34,066 bases of DNA from the NCBI GenBank assembly GCA_001769125.1, contig MEOG01000027.1, positions 1 to 34,066 of the forward strand, in the 5' to 3' direction. This stretch comes from Bacteroidetes bacterium GWF2_35_48. Lineage in GTDB: Bacteria; Bacteroidota; Bacteroidia; Bacteroidales; GWF2-35-48. Shown in pieces: positions 27,501-33,966 of the stretch. Every line of letters starts with the position of its first letter. Positions within the stretch are counted from its first letter, which is position 1. A program made the position numbers and the translations under genes. Below the pieces are notes generated by a model. That model worked only from the letters and a program-made list of their open reading frames with translations. It was not told the origin of the DNA and searched no databases.

Positions 27501-28805
27501 GCACCCGACACTGCTGCTTCCATTAATTATTCCTATATGAAACATATCTTTTGTGTTTGAAAGAAGGCTTGCGGCACCGGTTGGAACGGTTGCTCCTGCT
27601 GTGAAATTAAATACTGCTGCTTTCCAATCAGTCGTTCCTGGTACATTTTGAAACGCAGTTGCCGGAATAATTGTATTTGGACCATCCCCATTCAGTATAA
27701 ATCCGTCTTCAGCTCCTGTGCGCACCATGATATTCATGTAAAAATCCTGATCAATAGATCGGGTAAATCCAACCTGAGTAGAGCCTGTGCATTGGTCTAT
27801 TGGAGGGAGGATGGCACTTCCAAGTTCACATTGAAAACCTGCAACATGATACATATAAACAGGATGTGTTGCTCTTACGTGCGTTGCCTGAGTAATAACA
27901 TAAGAATATGTTTGCGCTTCATTAATTGTGGTTGTAGAAATGCCATCTATAAAAATTTCCGTATTGTCTTCCGTGGCAAGTACAAAAAATCGTTCGTCTG
28001 TAAAAATCTGACCTTTCATGATAATATATTCAAGTCCGCAAATAGCAACGGGAACAGTCTGGTCACCTATGAGGTCGCGGCATCCGTCTTTTGCAACAGA
28101 ATCGTCTGAAATAGTAATTGCAATAGGTTTGCCTGATACAACTTTTGATCCTTGCAGATGATTTACCGCAGCCTGACTGCTAGCTTTTGCAGAATAGGTT
28201 TGTCCTTTATTTAATGTAATAGTGAATGTTGAGCCTGCAGCATGTCCAATTATTGCATTGCTTACAGTTATCGTAACATTCGTGTTATCTTCTGTTGCAA
28301 CAATTTCAAAACTACTGTAAGGTTGAGGAGTATAATTTCCGTTATCCCAGGTGTTCTGTGATGAAATATAAAATATCAGACCTAAGGCATTTTTCCCTTT
28401 CAATGCATATATTTCCGGATTGTACCATTGATTTACTTCGTAATATACTGTTATAAGATTTGTAGAATGTATTTGAATTCCGAAATTATTTATGTTGTCA
28501 GCTGGCACATTTTCAAGCATATTGAGTCTCGCTGTTATGTCGTAACTAACGGTTGCGTTTGCAGGTACATTTAAAATAATTGGAATGAAAGCAGGATTCG
28601 CAGGTTGTGAAATGGTAACAGTTGAAGCCAAATCCATAGTTGAAATTCTGAAAAGAACCGGTTGACCTCCGGGGCAGGTAGCACCCGCGCAATGTCCAGT
28701 ACTGTTATAGGGAGCAACAAACCAAAAAAGCGTGTCGGTTTGAGCGCATAGTTTTGTCCCGAGAAGCAGAGAAAGCAAAATGCCATATATTAACTTGCTA
28801 CGCAT
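21600..28805 (-). CDS. Giant SprB-like PKD adhesin with IgGFc-binding-like head and CHU_C (type B) T9SS sorting domain
   Basis: The 2401-residue protein has a signal peptide (1-21, ending LCAQ). Residues about 25-445 resemble the IgGFc-binding N-terminal domain (DTLFWFVAPYN, VATEDNTNVTI, PVAICGLEYIIMKG, SFEIVATEDNT, HVAGFQCELGSAILPPIDQCTGS). An Ig-like link with CYGESAQLVATGG follows (about 446-525). Then come 21 PKD domains of about 84 residues (about 527-2300), each with a W-x-F/Y-GDG core. The first 16 alternate between two subtypes (GCxPFxAxIxNxSIGA and GCNPLxVxFTNxS). The last 101 residues are a CHU_C gliding-associated domain: FPNAFTPN, LEIFNRWGELLF, GWDGYYKND, YVWKASW, GDVTVLR. It should be exported by T9SS with the nearby PorP/SprF protein and stay at the surface as a long stalk with a binding head. 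The ligand is unknown. Confidence 0.93.
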   Translation of the reverse strand: MRSKLIYGILLSLLLGTKLCAQTDTLFWFVAPYNSTGHCAGATCPGGQPVLFRISTMDLASTVTISQPANPAFIPIILNVPANATVSYDITARLNMLENVPADNINNFGIQIHSTNLITVYYEVNQWYNPEIYALKGKNALGLIFYISSQNTWDNGNYTPQPYSSFEIVATEDNTNVTITVSNAIIGHAAGSTFTITLNKGQTYSAKASSQAAVNHLQGSKVVSGKPIAITISDDSVAKDGCRDLIGDQTVPVAICGLEYIIMKGQIFTDERFFVLATEDNTEIFIDGISTTTINEAQTYSYVITQATHVRATHPVYMYHVAGFQCELGSAILPPIDQCTGSTQVGFTRSIDQDFYMNIMVRTGAEDGFILNGDGPNTIIPATAFQNVPGTTDWKAAVFNFTAGATVPTGAASLLSNTKDMFHIGIINGSSSVGCRYGYFSDFNVMQINAIVAGTGSDVIKRCYGESAQLVATGGAQYIWSPTINMDNPNIATPIVTPLTTTKYTVTVSGACNMTDSASITVFVAPPMNVSFSIENTAGCTPFTANILNTSTGVTDYNWYFGNGDSSDFSGNNFSYTYNNYTTNPVIYTLDLIGNNIYDCKDTVTRQITVYPDVQAVFSASPVTGCHPLTVAYTNNSVAADYYEWNYGDGGSSSQDQPDHTFYNWGNNDTTYTTSLLAFSQYGCSDTSSLPVLVAPYLRADFTAEYVSGCSPFHAEIINASIGASVYEWDFGDGFTSDLPDATLEHIFTNTSGIPEIFNIRLVVKNSYNCTDTLIRQITVFPPVNADFTATPIIGCNPLNVAFTNLSTSATIYDWQYGEGGTSSFEDTFHIYENLSPNDTTFNTLLIAISQYNCRDTASMPVTVFSYLNANFSMENVTGCSPYNAEITNASIGAVSYLWNYGDGTSSDTSATSFTHIYTNLNANPAVNIIELIAYNNHNCTDTLSIPITINPQVIAQANASIDNGCSPLEVSFLNTSLGAVNYFWNFADGSSSSIESPDHTFLNYNLTDTIYYVQLVAISQFLCYDTLEIPITVSGLVKADFSIEYSQGCTPFNAVITNNSIGATSNSWNFGDGISYEDNNANLTYQYENNTNNPLNYNITLAVQGANACTDTMQRTITIYPGINADFTAQPIQGCNPLSVEFTNTSTGASNYQWNFGDSGNSANENPIHEYQNYSLNDTIFNAQLIAISQFNCTDTAITTITVYPYLKADFAIQSASGCTPFNLQLINNSIGANSYQWNFGDGTISDTAALSFSHSYINTSVNPVDYVMELIVTNSNNCTDTIRKTITVNPSVVASFTPDITIGCNPLEVTFTNNSTGATAYDWIYGDGSSSAFPSGIHSFVNFSNNDTTYHVSLIAISPYNCTDTITSEITVYSYLLANFALENYSGCAPFDAVITNNSIGAITYDWAFGDGMTSQSGNTVINYTYNNNGSTPLIRTIELAVTNSHGCADTIQKDITVFPPVTAYFTASPINGCNPLSVQFTNFSSNAENYTWNYGDGGSSELPNPEHLFTNLSTQDTVFNTTLIATSQYNCNDTFSQNITVYGKLFANFTFEYNSGCSPFVAEIINSSEGATQYYWTMGDGTFSDTPVQNFSYSYTNNTSVPDTNTINLDVWNSHGCMESLSRDVIIFPGVHAAFTNSPENGCSPLNVNFQNTSVGSQNLVWEFGDGGSSIQQNPEHLYYNFSSMNDSVEAVLIVNSVYGCNDTARNTIIVHPQVTANFIIENYTGCAPYNAQILNISGNAEFCFWNFGDGDTMTSNDSVVYHTFSNSGNTPLNYYITLIAGSSTGCTDTIIRQITVYPQITSAFASEPLQGCSPLAVNFTNQSEGAANYLWNFGDGIISQAENPTHVFINESNEDILYSVSLLSYSLYNCIDSSKINVNVSPAPVALFTTDTTESCTPFTLAIQNLSSGGDSYIWNFGDGDSLVSDSANISHLYVNNSSQMQAYQLVLNAVTVEGCTAQFSKTVFVFPNLVANFTINNAECSPYEAGIINTSEGATSAQWNFGDGTNSLVYHPNHTFTNTTYQDVNYDVTLIAQSTYGCSDTITKKITVYPSPDASFFATPTEQTYPSSTVSIVNTTQGTWYYSWSFGDGQTAQGPAPGVHIYNTWGEYTITLVASGEHCIDSISQTIKIIPVTPVSQFTSSALHGCPPLVVNFTNQSLYSNSFYWEFGDGSVSTQENPEHTFYTPGTYEVELTATGFSGQSNSFQTIVVHQPPNAFFHINPAIVTIPDEQIQCYNLSDNGANYLWHFGDGDTSTLENPSHSYINAGMFDITLIAYSAEACTDTFTLSNGVRARSECNVIFPNAFTPNTGGGNGGAYTLPDLSFDVFHPLFRSVSSYKLEIFNRWGELLFVSDDIMMGWDGYYKNDICKQDVYVWKASWICADGKEYEAAGDVTVLR

Positions 28806-28848
28806 GGGACATTTTTATTTGTTTACGGAACTTTTTGCACAATGTTAT

Positions 28849-28890
28849 ATATTTTTTTTTATTTTTTTATTTTTTTATTTTTATTTTATA
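28849..28890. other. Long T-rich tract between divergent genes
   Basis: Runs of 7 to 10 T are broken by single A residues over about 42 bp, followed directly by the inverted repeat. It lies about 45-85 bp upstream of the adhesin start on the minus strand, where it reads as an A-rich tract of the kind that can act as an upstream promoter element or phase-variable tract. I see no TAnnTTTG box for the adhesin gene here. Confidence 0.5.
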
Positions 28891-28946
28891 ATCGCTCTGT
28901 ATTGTAGAATCGCTCTATGGAGCGATTCTACAGTACATGGAGCGAT
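28891..28946. repeat. Inverted repeat between the giant adhesin and the divergent type A sorted gene
   Basis: The arms atcgctctgtattgtagaat... (28891-28916) and ...attctacagtacatggagcgat (28919-28946) are near-perfect complements with a 2-nt gap in one arm and almost no loop. The core tgtagaatcgctc is shared with the element at 21538-21599. Both ends of the adhesin gene therefore carry a member of this family. Confidence 0.8.
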
Positions 28947-29012
28947 TGTTCAATCCTTTTGCCTTTTAATTTTTTTTATTATTTTTACATTGTAATTATA
29001 AACTTGACCTAT

Positions 29013-31157
29013 ATGAAAAATTTTATCTCTGCTCTAATTTTGTTATTGCCTTTTTATTGTTTTTCGCAGCAACAGGTATTACCAATAATAAACCTTCAGT
29101 CTAATGAATATATTCAATCGCAGTATCCATCTTTTGATGCAATGAAGATTGAGTCCGGTAATCCCGCGAAAGTAATGGGAGACACATTGCTTTTTGAAAC
29201 ATTTTCTGACACTTCACGCTGGATTTCAGCAAACCTCGGAATGGGAGACAAAAAATGGAAAATCGGACCTTATACAAATTCCGATGCTGTTCAACTCACT
29301 AATTATACACAGGTTTTTACTGCGTGGAATCCTGCGCCACAAACCGGAGATTCTATTGCATATTTTAATGCGTATCAATATATCGCTACTCCACCGAATC
29401 CATTTCCAACAACTATCAATGTTACGTTAACCTATAACGGATCGTTTGATTTTTCATCAAATCCTGCGATTGGCGTTTCGTGGTTTCAGAATTACAGAGC
29501 CTATAACGGAGATAAAATTTATTTTGAATACAGCCTAAACGGTGGAATAACCTGGGTTGCAGTCAGACCTTGGGATAACCAGACTGTTACCGAATTGTAT
29601 CCATGGGTGGAAGCAAATATGTATGCTCCTGACTATTATTATGAAAATATTTCATCTCTTGTAGGCGGGCAGACAAATGTAAAATTCAGATTTCGTTGGG
29701 AATGTATATGGACATCCTCTTCTCCTCAACTTTATGGAGCAGGCTATGGCTGGATGATTGATGATTTTATTATTTATGGGTTAAAAGAAAACGACCTGCT
29801 GGCAGAACAGGTGTTGCCTGCCTTTTATGGAGTTGGTTATTATTCGAGTATTCCTGAAAATCAGCGAATGAAAATTTCTTCTTTCAGTGAACGGATTTTA
29901 AATAATGGCAGCATAACGCAGAACAATATGACATTGACTGCCAAAGTCGAGACAGCAAGCGACACTACTGCCGAATTTTTGTTTAACGGAACACATCAGC
30001 TTGCTTCCATAGCACCCGGAATGCGCGATACTGTTACAACCGATACGCTTTCTTTCGATGTCCCTTCAGGTTTTCAGAGGCATATTATTACATGTACTGT
30101 AAAACAAAACCAAGACGATTTTAATATTTCTGACAATAAAGATACAATCGGTTTTTGTGTGAGCGATTCTGTTTATGCACGAGACAGAGGAAGAACAGGA
30201 AAGTTTGGACCCACCAGAGTTACAGGCTCACAAGATGGAGATTTTATGGCTGTTGCCTATTATATTTCAAATCTTGATACAGTACATTCCCTATCGGTGT
30301 ATATTGCTTCGGGGACTAAACCAGGAAGCCAGATTCAGGGTATTATTTATACCTATGAGGCGGGTACTGGTTTTATTGAAGGGATTAGTACGAACGTACG
30401 AACACTTGCCACGGCTGATATAAACAAATGGATCGTGCTTTCGTTTAAACCAAATTTTGATGGTATATTTGAAATACTTGAGCCCGGGAAAGTATATTAC
30501 GCTGGAATAAAATTTTTCTGGCAAACGGTAGTGCCGACTACTCAAGGTCTTTATTTAGGTGTTGATCGCGATGTCCCGATGACAGAAAATCATTGGAGTC
30601 AAACAAACGTATATGTAAAATCTTCCGGTATTCCCAGCTATATCAAAGAAATGGCACTGATACGCCTGAATCTCTCATCTTTTTCGTGCAATATGATATT
30701 AAGCACTGTTGTTACAGATCCTACCGGAGCAAATAATGACGGTTCTATCGCGCTGAATCCTCAAAACGGAATTTCTCCCTTTACCTATAACTGGTCTAAT
30801 GGCGCAACAAGCCAGAATATTTCAGGTTTGATTCCCGGCACTTATTCTGTAACTGTTACAGATGGCGCTTCCTGCACACAAACCGGCTCATGGGTTGTTC
30901 ATACAAGCGGTATTGATGATATGGAGCAAGAATTGAATCTGAATATTTATCCGAATCCGGCAAAAAACAGTATTTCTATTTCTACGGATAGAGCATTTAC
31001 TATGACAATACTTGATGTTTTAGGAAAGCCCGTAATGTATAATGAAAATTGTTTCTCCGGTAAATTTTCTTTAGCTATGCTTTCTGATGGATGTTACTTT
31101 ATTAGAATTACAAGTGCAAAGAAAACAACCTTGAGAAAATTACAGATTTGCAGATAA
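29013..31157 (+). CDS. T9SS type A sorted surface protein with SprB repeat
   Basis: I start at ATG 29013 (714 residues), because MKNFISALILLLPFYCFSQ is a clear signal peptide. The longer in-frame ATG at 28917 would begin inside the inverted repeat. Residues about 40-260 form a jelly-roll-like region with FETFSDTSRWISAN, SFDFSSNPAIGVSWFQNY, YFEYSLNGGITWVAVRPWD and YGWMIDDFIIYGL. Two beta-rich regions follow. Residues about 555-625 are a SprB repeat (VVTDPTGANNDGSIAL, FTYNWSNGATSQNISGL, GTYSVTVTDGASC). The last 80 or so residues are a type A sorting domain: LNIYPNPAKNSISI, ILDVLGKPV, LSDGCYFIRI. The gene is divergent from the giant adhesin. The function is unknown, and an extracellular binding role is likely. 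Confidence 0.9.
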   Translation: MKNFISALILLLPFYCFSQQQVLPIINLQSNEYIQSQYPSFDAMKIESGNPAKVMGDTLLFETFSDTSRWISANLGMGDKKWKIGPYTNSDAVQLTNYTQVFTAWNPAPQTGDSIAYFNAYQYIATPPNPFPTTINVTLTYNGSFDFSSNPAIGVSWFQNYRAYNGDKIYFEYSLNGGITWVAVRPWDNQTVTELYPWVEANMYAPDYYYENISSLVGGQTNVKFRFRWECIWTSSSPQLYGAGYGWMIDDFIIYGLKENDLLAEQVLPAFYGVGYYSSIPENQRMKISSFSERILNNGSITQNNMTLTAKVETASDTTAEFLFNGTHQLASIAPGMRDTVTTDTLSFDVPSGFQRHIITCTVKQNQDDFNISDNKDTIGFCVSDSVYARDRGRTGKFGPTRVTGSQDGDFMAVAYYISNLDTVHSLSVYIASGTKPGSQIQGIIYTYEAGTGFIEGISTNVRTLATADINKWIVLSFKPNFDGIFEILEPGKVYYAGIKFFWQTVVPTTQGLYLGVDRDVPMTENHWSQTNVYVKSSGIPSYIKEMALIRLNLSSFSCNMILSTVVTDPTGANNDGSIALNPQNGISPFTYNWSNGATSQNISGLIPGTYSVTVTDGASCTQTGSWVVHTSGIDDMEQELNLNIYPNPAKNSISISTDRAFTMTILDVLGKPVMYNENCFSGKFSLAMLSDGCYFIRITSAKKTTLRKLQICR

Positions 31158-31215
31158 AAAACGGTCGCTGAGCTTGCGATGCATTGAGGTTATCGAAATG
31201 TCGAAGCACCGTTTT
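31157..31215. repeat. Short inverted-repeat element with a ctgagcttg...tcgaagc core
   Basis: aaaaacggt (31157-31165) pairs with accgtttt (31208-31215). The inside carries gctgagcttg and tgtcgaagc, the same kind of common dispersed motif found in the loop at 21538-21599. It begins right at the stop codon of the plus-strand gene and may fold at its transcript end. Confidence 0.55.
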
Positions 31216-31324
31216 CTCTCTGTAGTTTCAGAACTCCTGACCCGATAATTGATTATCAATTATTTCTGTAAGTTAGCCTGTAAACGAAGAAACTGTTTTG
31301 AATTTACTATAACAAATATTATTT

Positions 31325-31621
31325 ATACCAAACCCGGTTATATATTGCCCTTTTGGAAAACCCTTGAGGTCTCCATTGGGTAGGCACGCTGAGACCTCAA
31401 GGGTGGGGTGACCTAAATCAATGCAAAATAAATTATTTGCCCCCGTAGGGTGGCAAATAGTGATAAAAAATAAAACACTCAAAAGCAAGCACCCTGTTGG
31501 GGTGCAATAGAAATTTTTTATGCAATTGTTTATTTAAATGGAACGAAAAAATATTCAAAATTATGCGATTTAGGTCACCCCACCTCAAGGGTTTTACCGA
31601 TTGAGAAAATATGACAGATAA
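31325..31621 (+). repeat. Palindromic dispersed repeat, copy 2 (interrupted by a MITE-like insertion)
   Basis: 31325-31404 plus 31593-31621 match copy 1 (10805-10915, opposite strand): ataccaaacccgg, cttttggaaaacccttgag, the palindrome cccttgaggtctc/gagacctcaaggg, then cgattgagaaaat and atgac. Bases 31405-31592 are extra and represent the insertion plus one target-duplication copy. Confidence 0.85.
31405..31581. mobile_element. 177-bp MITE-like insertion with 15-bp terminal inverted repeats and 11-bp target duplication
   Basis: The ends are perfect inverted repeats: ggggtgacctaaatc (31405-31419) and gatttaggtcacccc (31567-31581). The flanks carry the same 11 bases acctcaagggt on both sides (31394-31404 and 31582-31592). 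The inside is non-coding and holds two hairpins (atttgcc...ggcaaat and gcaccc...gggtgc). The empty site is preserved in the other copy of the host repeat at 10805-10915. The element is non-autonomous. The parent transposase family cannot be named from the ends alone. Confidence 0.85.
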
Positions 31622-31630
31622 GAGTATAAA

Positions 31631-31670
31631 TAGTGCCTGCAAGAAAACTCATGTTTTCTTGCAGGCACTA
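31631..31670. other. Perfect 18-bp hairpin with 4-nt loop
   Basis: tagtgcctgcaagaaaac (31631-31648), loop tcat, then gttttcttgcaggcacta (31653-31670). The stem has no mismatches. There is no T run on the plus strand. It stands 3 bp from the intrinsic terminator at 31674 and adjoins the end of the dispersed repeat. It may protect a transcript end or be part of another small repeat element. Confidence 0.75.
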
Positions 31671-31673
31671 AAT

Positions 31674-31705
31674 AAAAAAAACCGGAAAATTTCTCCGGTT
31701 TTTTT
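31674..31705 (-). terminator. Bidirectional intrinsic terminator
   Basis: An AACCGGA/TCCGGTT stem has a 7-nt loop and an A run on one side with a T run on the other. It lies about 70 bp past the stop of the BNR-like gene (minus strand), which it should terminate. The T run on the plus strand would also stop any transcript coming from 31157. Confidence 0.85.
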
Positions 31706-31776
31706 AAATTTATAATTGAGTAAATCAAGGTTGGTTTTTAAAATCAGCCTACCCTGATTTATCAAATTCAGTACTA

Positions 31777-33720
31777 TTACTCAACAAGAACTTTTGTGAT
31801 TGATTTTTCTATACCTGTAATAACAGTGCAGAAATACATTCCTTTGCTCCATGAAGAAGTGTTAACGTTAATTTTATGATTGCCTACAGAAAGATTGTTG
31901 GTGTTTTCATAAACAATCTGGCCTAACATATTTGTAAATTTAACTTTAACAGTTTCATTCGCTTTTAAAGTAACATTAATAGTTGCATTGCCTATAACAG
32001 GGTTCGGATAAACTTTAACAGTTGAATTTTCAGCAACATTTGAATTTACATTATTAGGAATAATAATAGGGGGACCCTCAATTGTAAATTCAGCATCAGT
32101 AAATTCAATACCTTTTAGTAAATAATGTTTCTGAGTTCCGTCTGTATTCAAATTACTTTCATAAATGTCTACATAAGTAGCAGGAATCTGATAACTAGTA
32201 CCGTCAAATAATGCTTTTGAAGAAGTTTTCAGGTAATAGATATTTGCATTACCAGTTTCAAAAGAAGTAACAGGAGTAACTAAGTTTGCATCAATATCAA
32301 ATCCCCAAGCTTTTGGTTCCGGCATTGTATTATCGGAAACACCCCAGTTTAATGTATCAGTATCTGTCCATGATACAAAAACTTTATTACCATCAGGGCT
32401 TTTTGAAATATTGATCCAATGTCCCCATCCGGCACCACCACTTGATCCTGTAAATGGAGAAGCATCATCGGCAACCATGTTTGCGCGGAGTGTATCAATA
32501 AATGCAGCATTCCATGCACCGTTCTGTTGGAAAACATCAAATAATAATTTTGGATGAGCAGCATAGGAGTAACCTAATGAATCTGGATGATCGGAATACA
32601 AACCTTCAATAACGCAGGCAATGTGTAAGTTTCCATCGGCATCAACAACTGCAGGGTAGCCACTGGGTTCTACAGTAGAACCTGCGGGGAAGTTAGGGCG
32701 GAAAACCCATTGATCAATAGGAAGATCTAAAGATGCTCTTGTTGGCCAAATTTGGTTTGTTATAGCAGAAATAGTGTCCCATTCTTGGAAAATAGGTTCT
32801 TTAACCCAGATTGCGCCACCATCATTGGTTTCCCAAACTACAGGTACACCGGAATTGTAAGGACCATTTGCAGAGTCGTTACCCATGCTATAGAAGTAGC
32901 CATGAAGACCATCGTTGCTCATTGCAATACCATCATTAAATGTCCAGGGGTAATTTCCATTAGAGAAAGCTCTAACTCTCCAAAGGTTATGAACATAAGT
33001 AGGTGTCCAGTTTACCTGATTGGTATTGAAAACGCCATTCATAATTTTATAGTACTGAGTTCCAGGAGGTACATCACTTGCCATAGAAACAGTAGAAACG
33101 GCATTATAATAACCATTGGCTCCATCCATGCCACTCATGAAAACAACAGAGTCATTAGGATTTGCAACTTCCAACATAGCAGGAGTTCCTCCTTTTTTAT
33201 TAGAAGCAAAATAATTTGATACCCATCCTGAACCGTTTGTCTGAGGACCAGAAATAACATAATACTGTTCGTCAGGATTTGTGTTTCCTGAGGGGTTGTG
33301 GATTCTTCCGTTAGGATATCTGGCGGCTGTTGCAGGTTGGAATGATAAACTGTCCCATGTAGCACCCCAGTTTGAAGTAACTTTCGAGTAGAGGTATCCT
33401 CCGTTGCCACCCCAAGTACCACCTTGACGGTGTACAAAAAGAATAGAATTTGTTGCAGGGCAAGCGTCTAACCAATGGGGACCTTCTGCTATAATCGTAA
33501 ATACGTTTGCAGACGTTCCAATTGCAACAGAACTCATAGCCTTGTTTGAATTAGACAACACGCGAGGTTTAAACGGAACATTAAAAGATACATTTGCGTC
33601 AATTTTTGACTGCAAAGACTTAGCTGTTTGATCTGACAATTTCTTGTAAGCATTTTTGTTCTGGGCTTGAGCACCAACTATGATGCCGAGAGCCATAATC
33701 ATTAGTAATACTTTTCTCAT
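31777..33720 (-). CDS. T9SS type A sorted protein with BNR/sialidase-like propeller
   Basis: The 647-residue protein has a signal peptide (1-20, ending AQAQ). The body (about 60-540) looks like a beta-propeller with Asp-box-like motifs, for example SNWGATWDSLSF, TNDGGAIWVKE and SPDGNKVFVSW, and many aromatic strands. Sialidase catalytic residues cannot be identified with confidence, so enzyme activity is not claimed. The last 75 or so residues are a type A sorting domain: VKVYPNPVIGNATINV, TNMLGQIVY, WSKGMYFCTV, KVLVE. It should be exported by T9SS and end at the surface or in the medium. It is a single-gene unit with its own candidate promoter and terminator. Confidence 0.9.
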   Translation of the reverse strand: MRKVLLMIMALGIIVGAQAQNKNAYKKLSDQTAKSLQSKIDANVSFNVPFKPRVLSNSNKAMSSVAIGTSANVFTIIAEGPHWLDACPATNSILFVHRQGGTWGGNGGYLYSKVTSNWGATWDSLSFQPATAARYPNGRIHNPSGNTNPDEQYYVISGPQTNGSGWVSNYFASNKKGGTPAMLEVANPNDSVVFMSGMDGANGYYNAVSTVSMASDVPPGTQYYKIMNGVFNTNQVNWTPTYVHNLWRVRAFSNGNYPWTFNDGIAMSNDGLHGYFYSMGNDSANGPYNSGVPVVWETNDGGAIWVKEPIFQEWDTISAITNQIWPTRASLDLPIDQWVFRPNFPAGSTVEPSGYPAVVDADGNLHIACVIEGLYSDHPDSLGYSYAAHPKLLFDVFQQNGAWNAAFIDTLRANMVADDASPFTGSSGGAGWGHWINISKSPDGNKVFVSWTDTDTLNWGVSDNTMPEPKAWGFDIDANLVTPVTSFETGNANIYYLKTSSKALFDGTSYQIPATYVDIYESNLNTDGTQKHYLLKGIEFTDAEFTIEGPPIIIPNNVNSNVAENSTVKVYPNPVIGNATINVTLKANETVKVKFTNMLGQIVYENTNNLSVGNHKINVNTSSWSKGMYFCTVITGIEKSITKVLVE

Positions 33721-33760
33721 TTTTAATAAATTTAATTAAACATTAGGGTTTCAAATCACG

Positions 33761-33790
33761 CAAAAATATAAATTTTTTTTTTAATACAAA
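33761..33790 (-). promoter_or_regulatory. Candidate Bacteroidota promoter of the BNR-like gene
   Basis: On the minus strand, TTTG (33787-33790) is followed by 18 bp and TATTTTTG (33761-33768), matching TTTG / TAnnTTTG. The start of transcription would be near 33755, about 35 bp before the ATG at 33720. Confidence 0.55.
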
Positions 33791-33864
33791 TTAAATTTTA
33801 ATAAGTATTGGTTAATTGTGTATAAGACTTTGTTTTTCAGTGAAAGGTTGCATCTGGTTTTTTT

Positions 33865-33966
33865 GGAAGTTGGAAGTCGGAAGTCAGAAGTCAGTTCTTC
33901 TTCCGACTTCTGGCTTCTGTCTTCGGTCTTTCTGCTTCCGGCTTAGGTCTTTCTGCTTCGGTCTTT
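33865..33966. repeat. Degenerate gaagtc repeat block with inverted and direct repeats
   Basis: gaagtcggaag (33873-33883) pairs with cttccgacttc (33900-33910), and ggtctttctgcttc occurs at 33925-33938 and 33946-33959 (21-bp offset). The block has the look of a simple repeat copied many times in a genome rather than coding sequence. Confidence 0.7.

Larger units (their letters stand above)
31158..31776. other. Repeat-rich gene-free stretch between convergent genes
   Basis: The 619 bp between convergent coding regions contain, in order: an inverted repeat (31157-31215), a GAAACTGTTTTGAATTT motif (about 31289) also seen near 33976, the palindromic dispersed repeat copy 2, a MITE-like insertion inside it, a perfect hairpin and an intrinsic terminator. 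Small open frames here are repeat-derived and not supported as genes. Confidence 0.8.

Noticed and set aside
27648-28109. Open frame of 153 codons on the plus strand
   Set aside because: It lies wholly antisense to the giant adhesin and has low-complexity composition. It shows no recognisable domain.
28917-29012. Upstream extension of the plus-strand type A gene to an ATG at 28917
   Set aside because: The extension starts inside an inverted repeat and would place 32 residues before a complete signal peptide. The start at 29013 is preferred.
31433-31642. Small minus-strand frames at 31273-31488 and 31433-31642
   Set aside because: They are made entirely of the dispersed repeat and the MITE-like element, and the frame at 10755-10943 shows the same repeat-derived peptide.
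32752-33219. Open frame of 155 codons on the plus strand
   Set aside because: It is antisense to the T9SS type A sorted BNR-like gene, which has a signal peptide and sorting domain in its own frame. The plus-strand frame shows no features.
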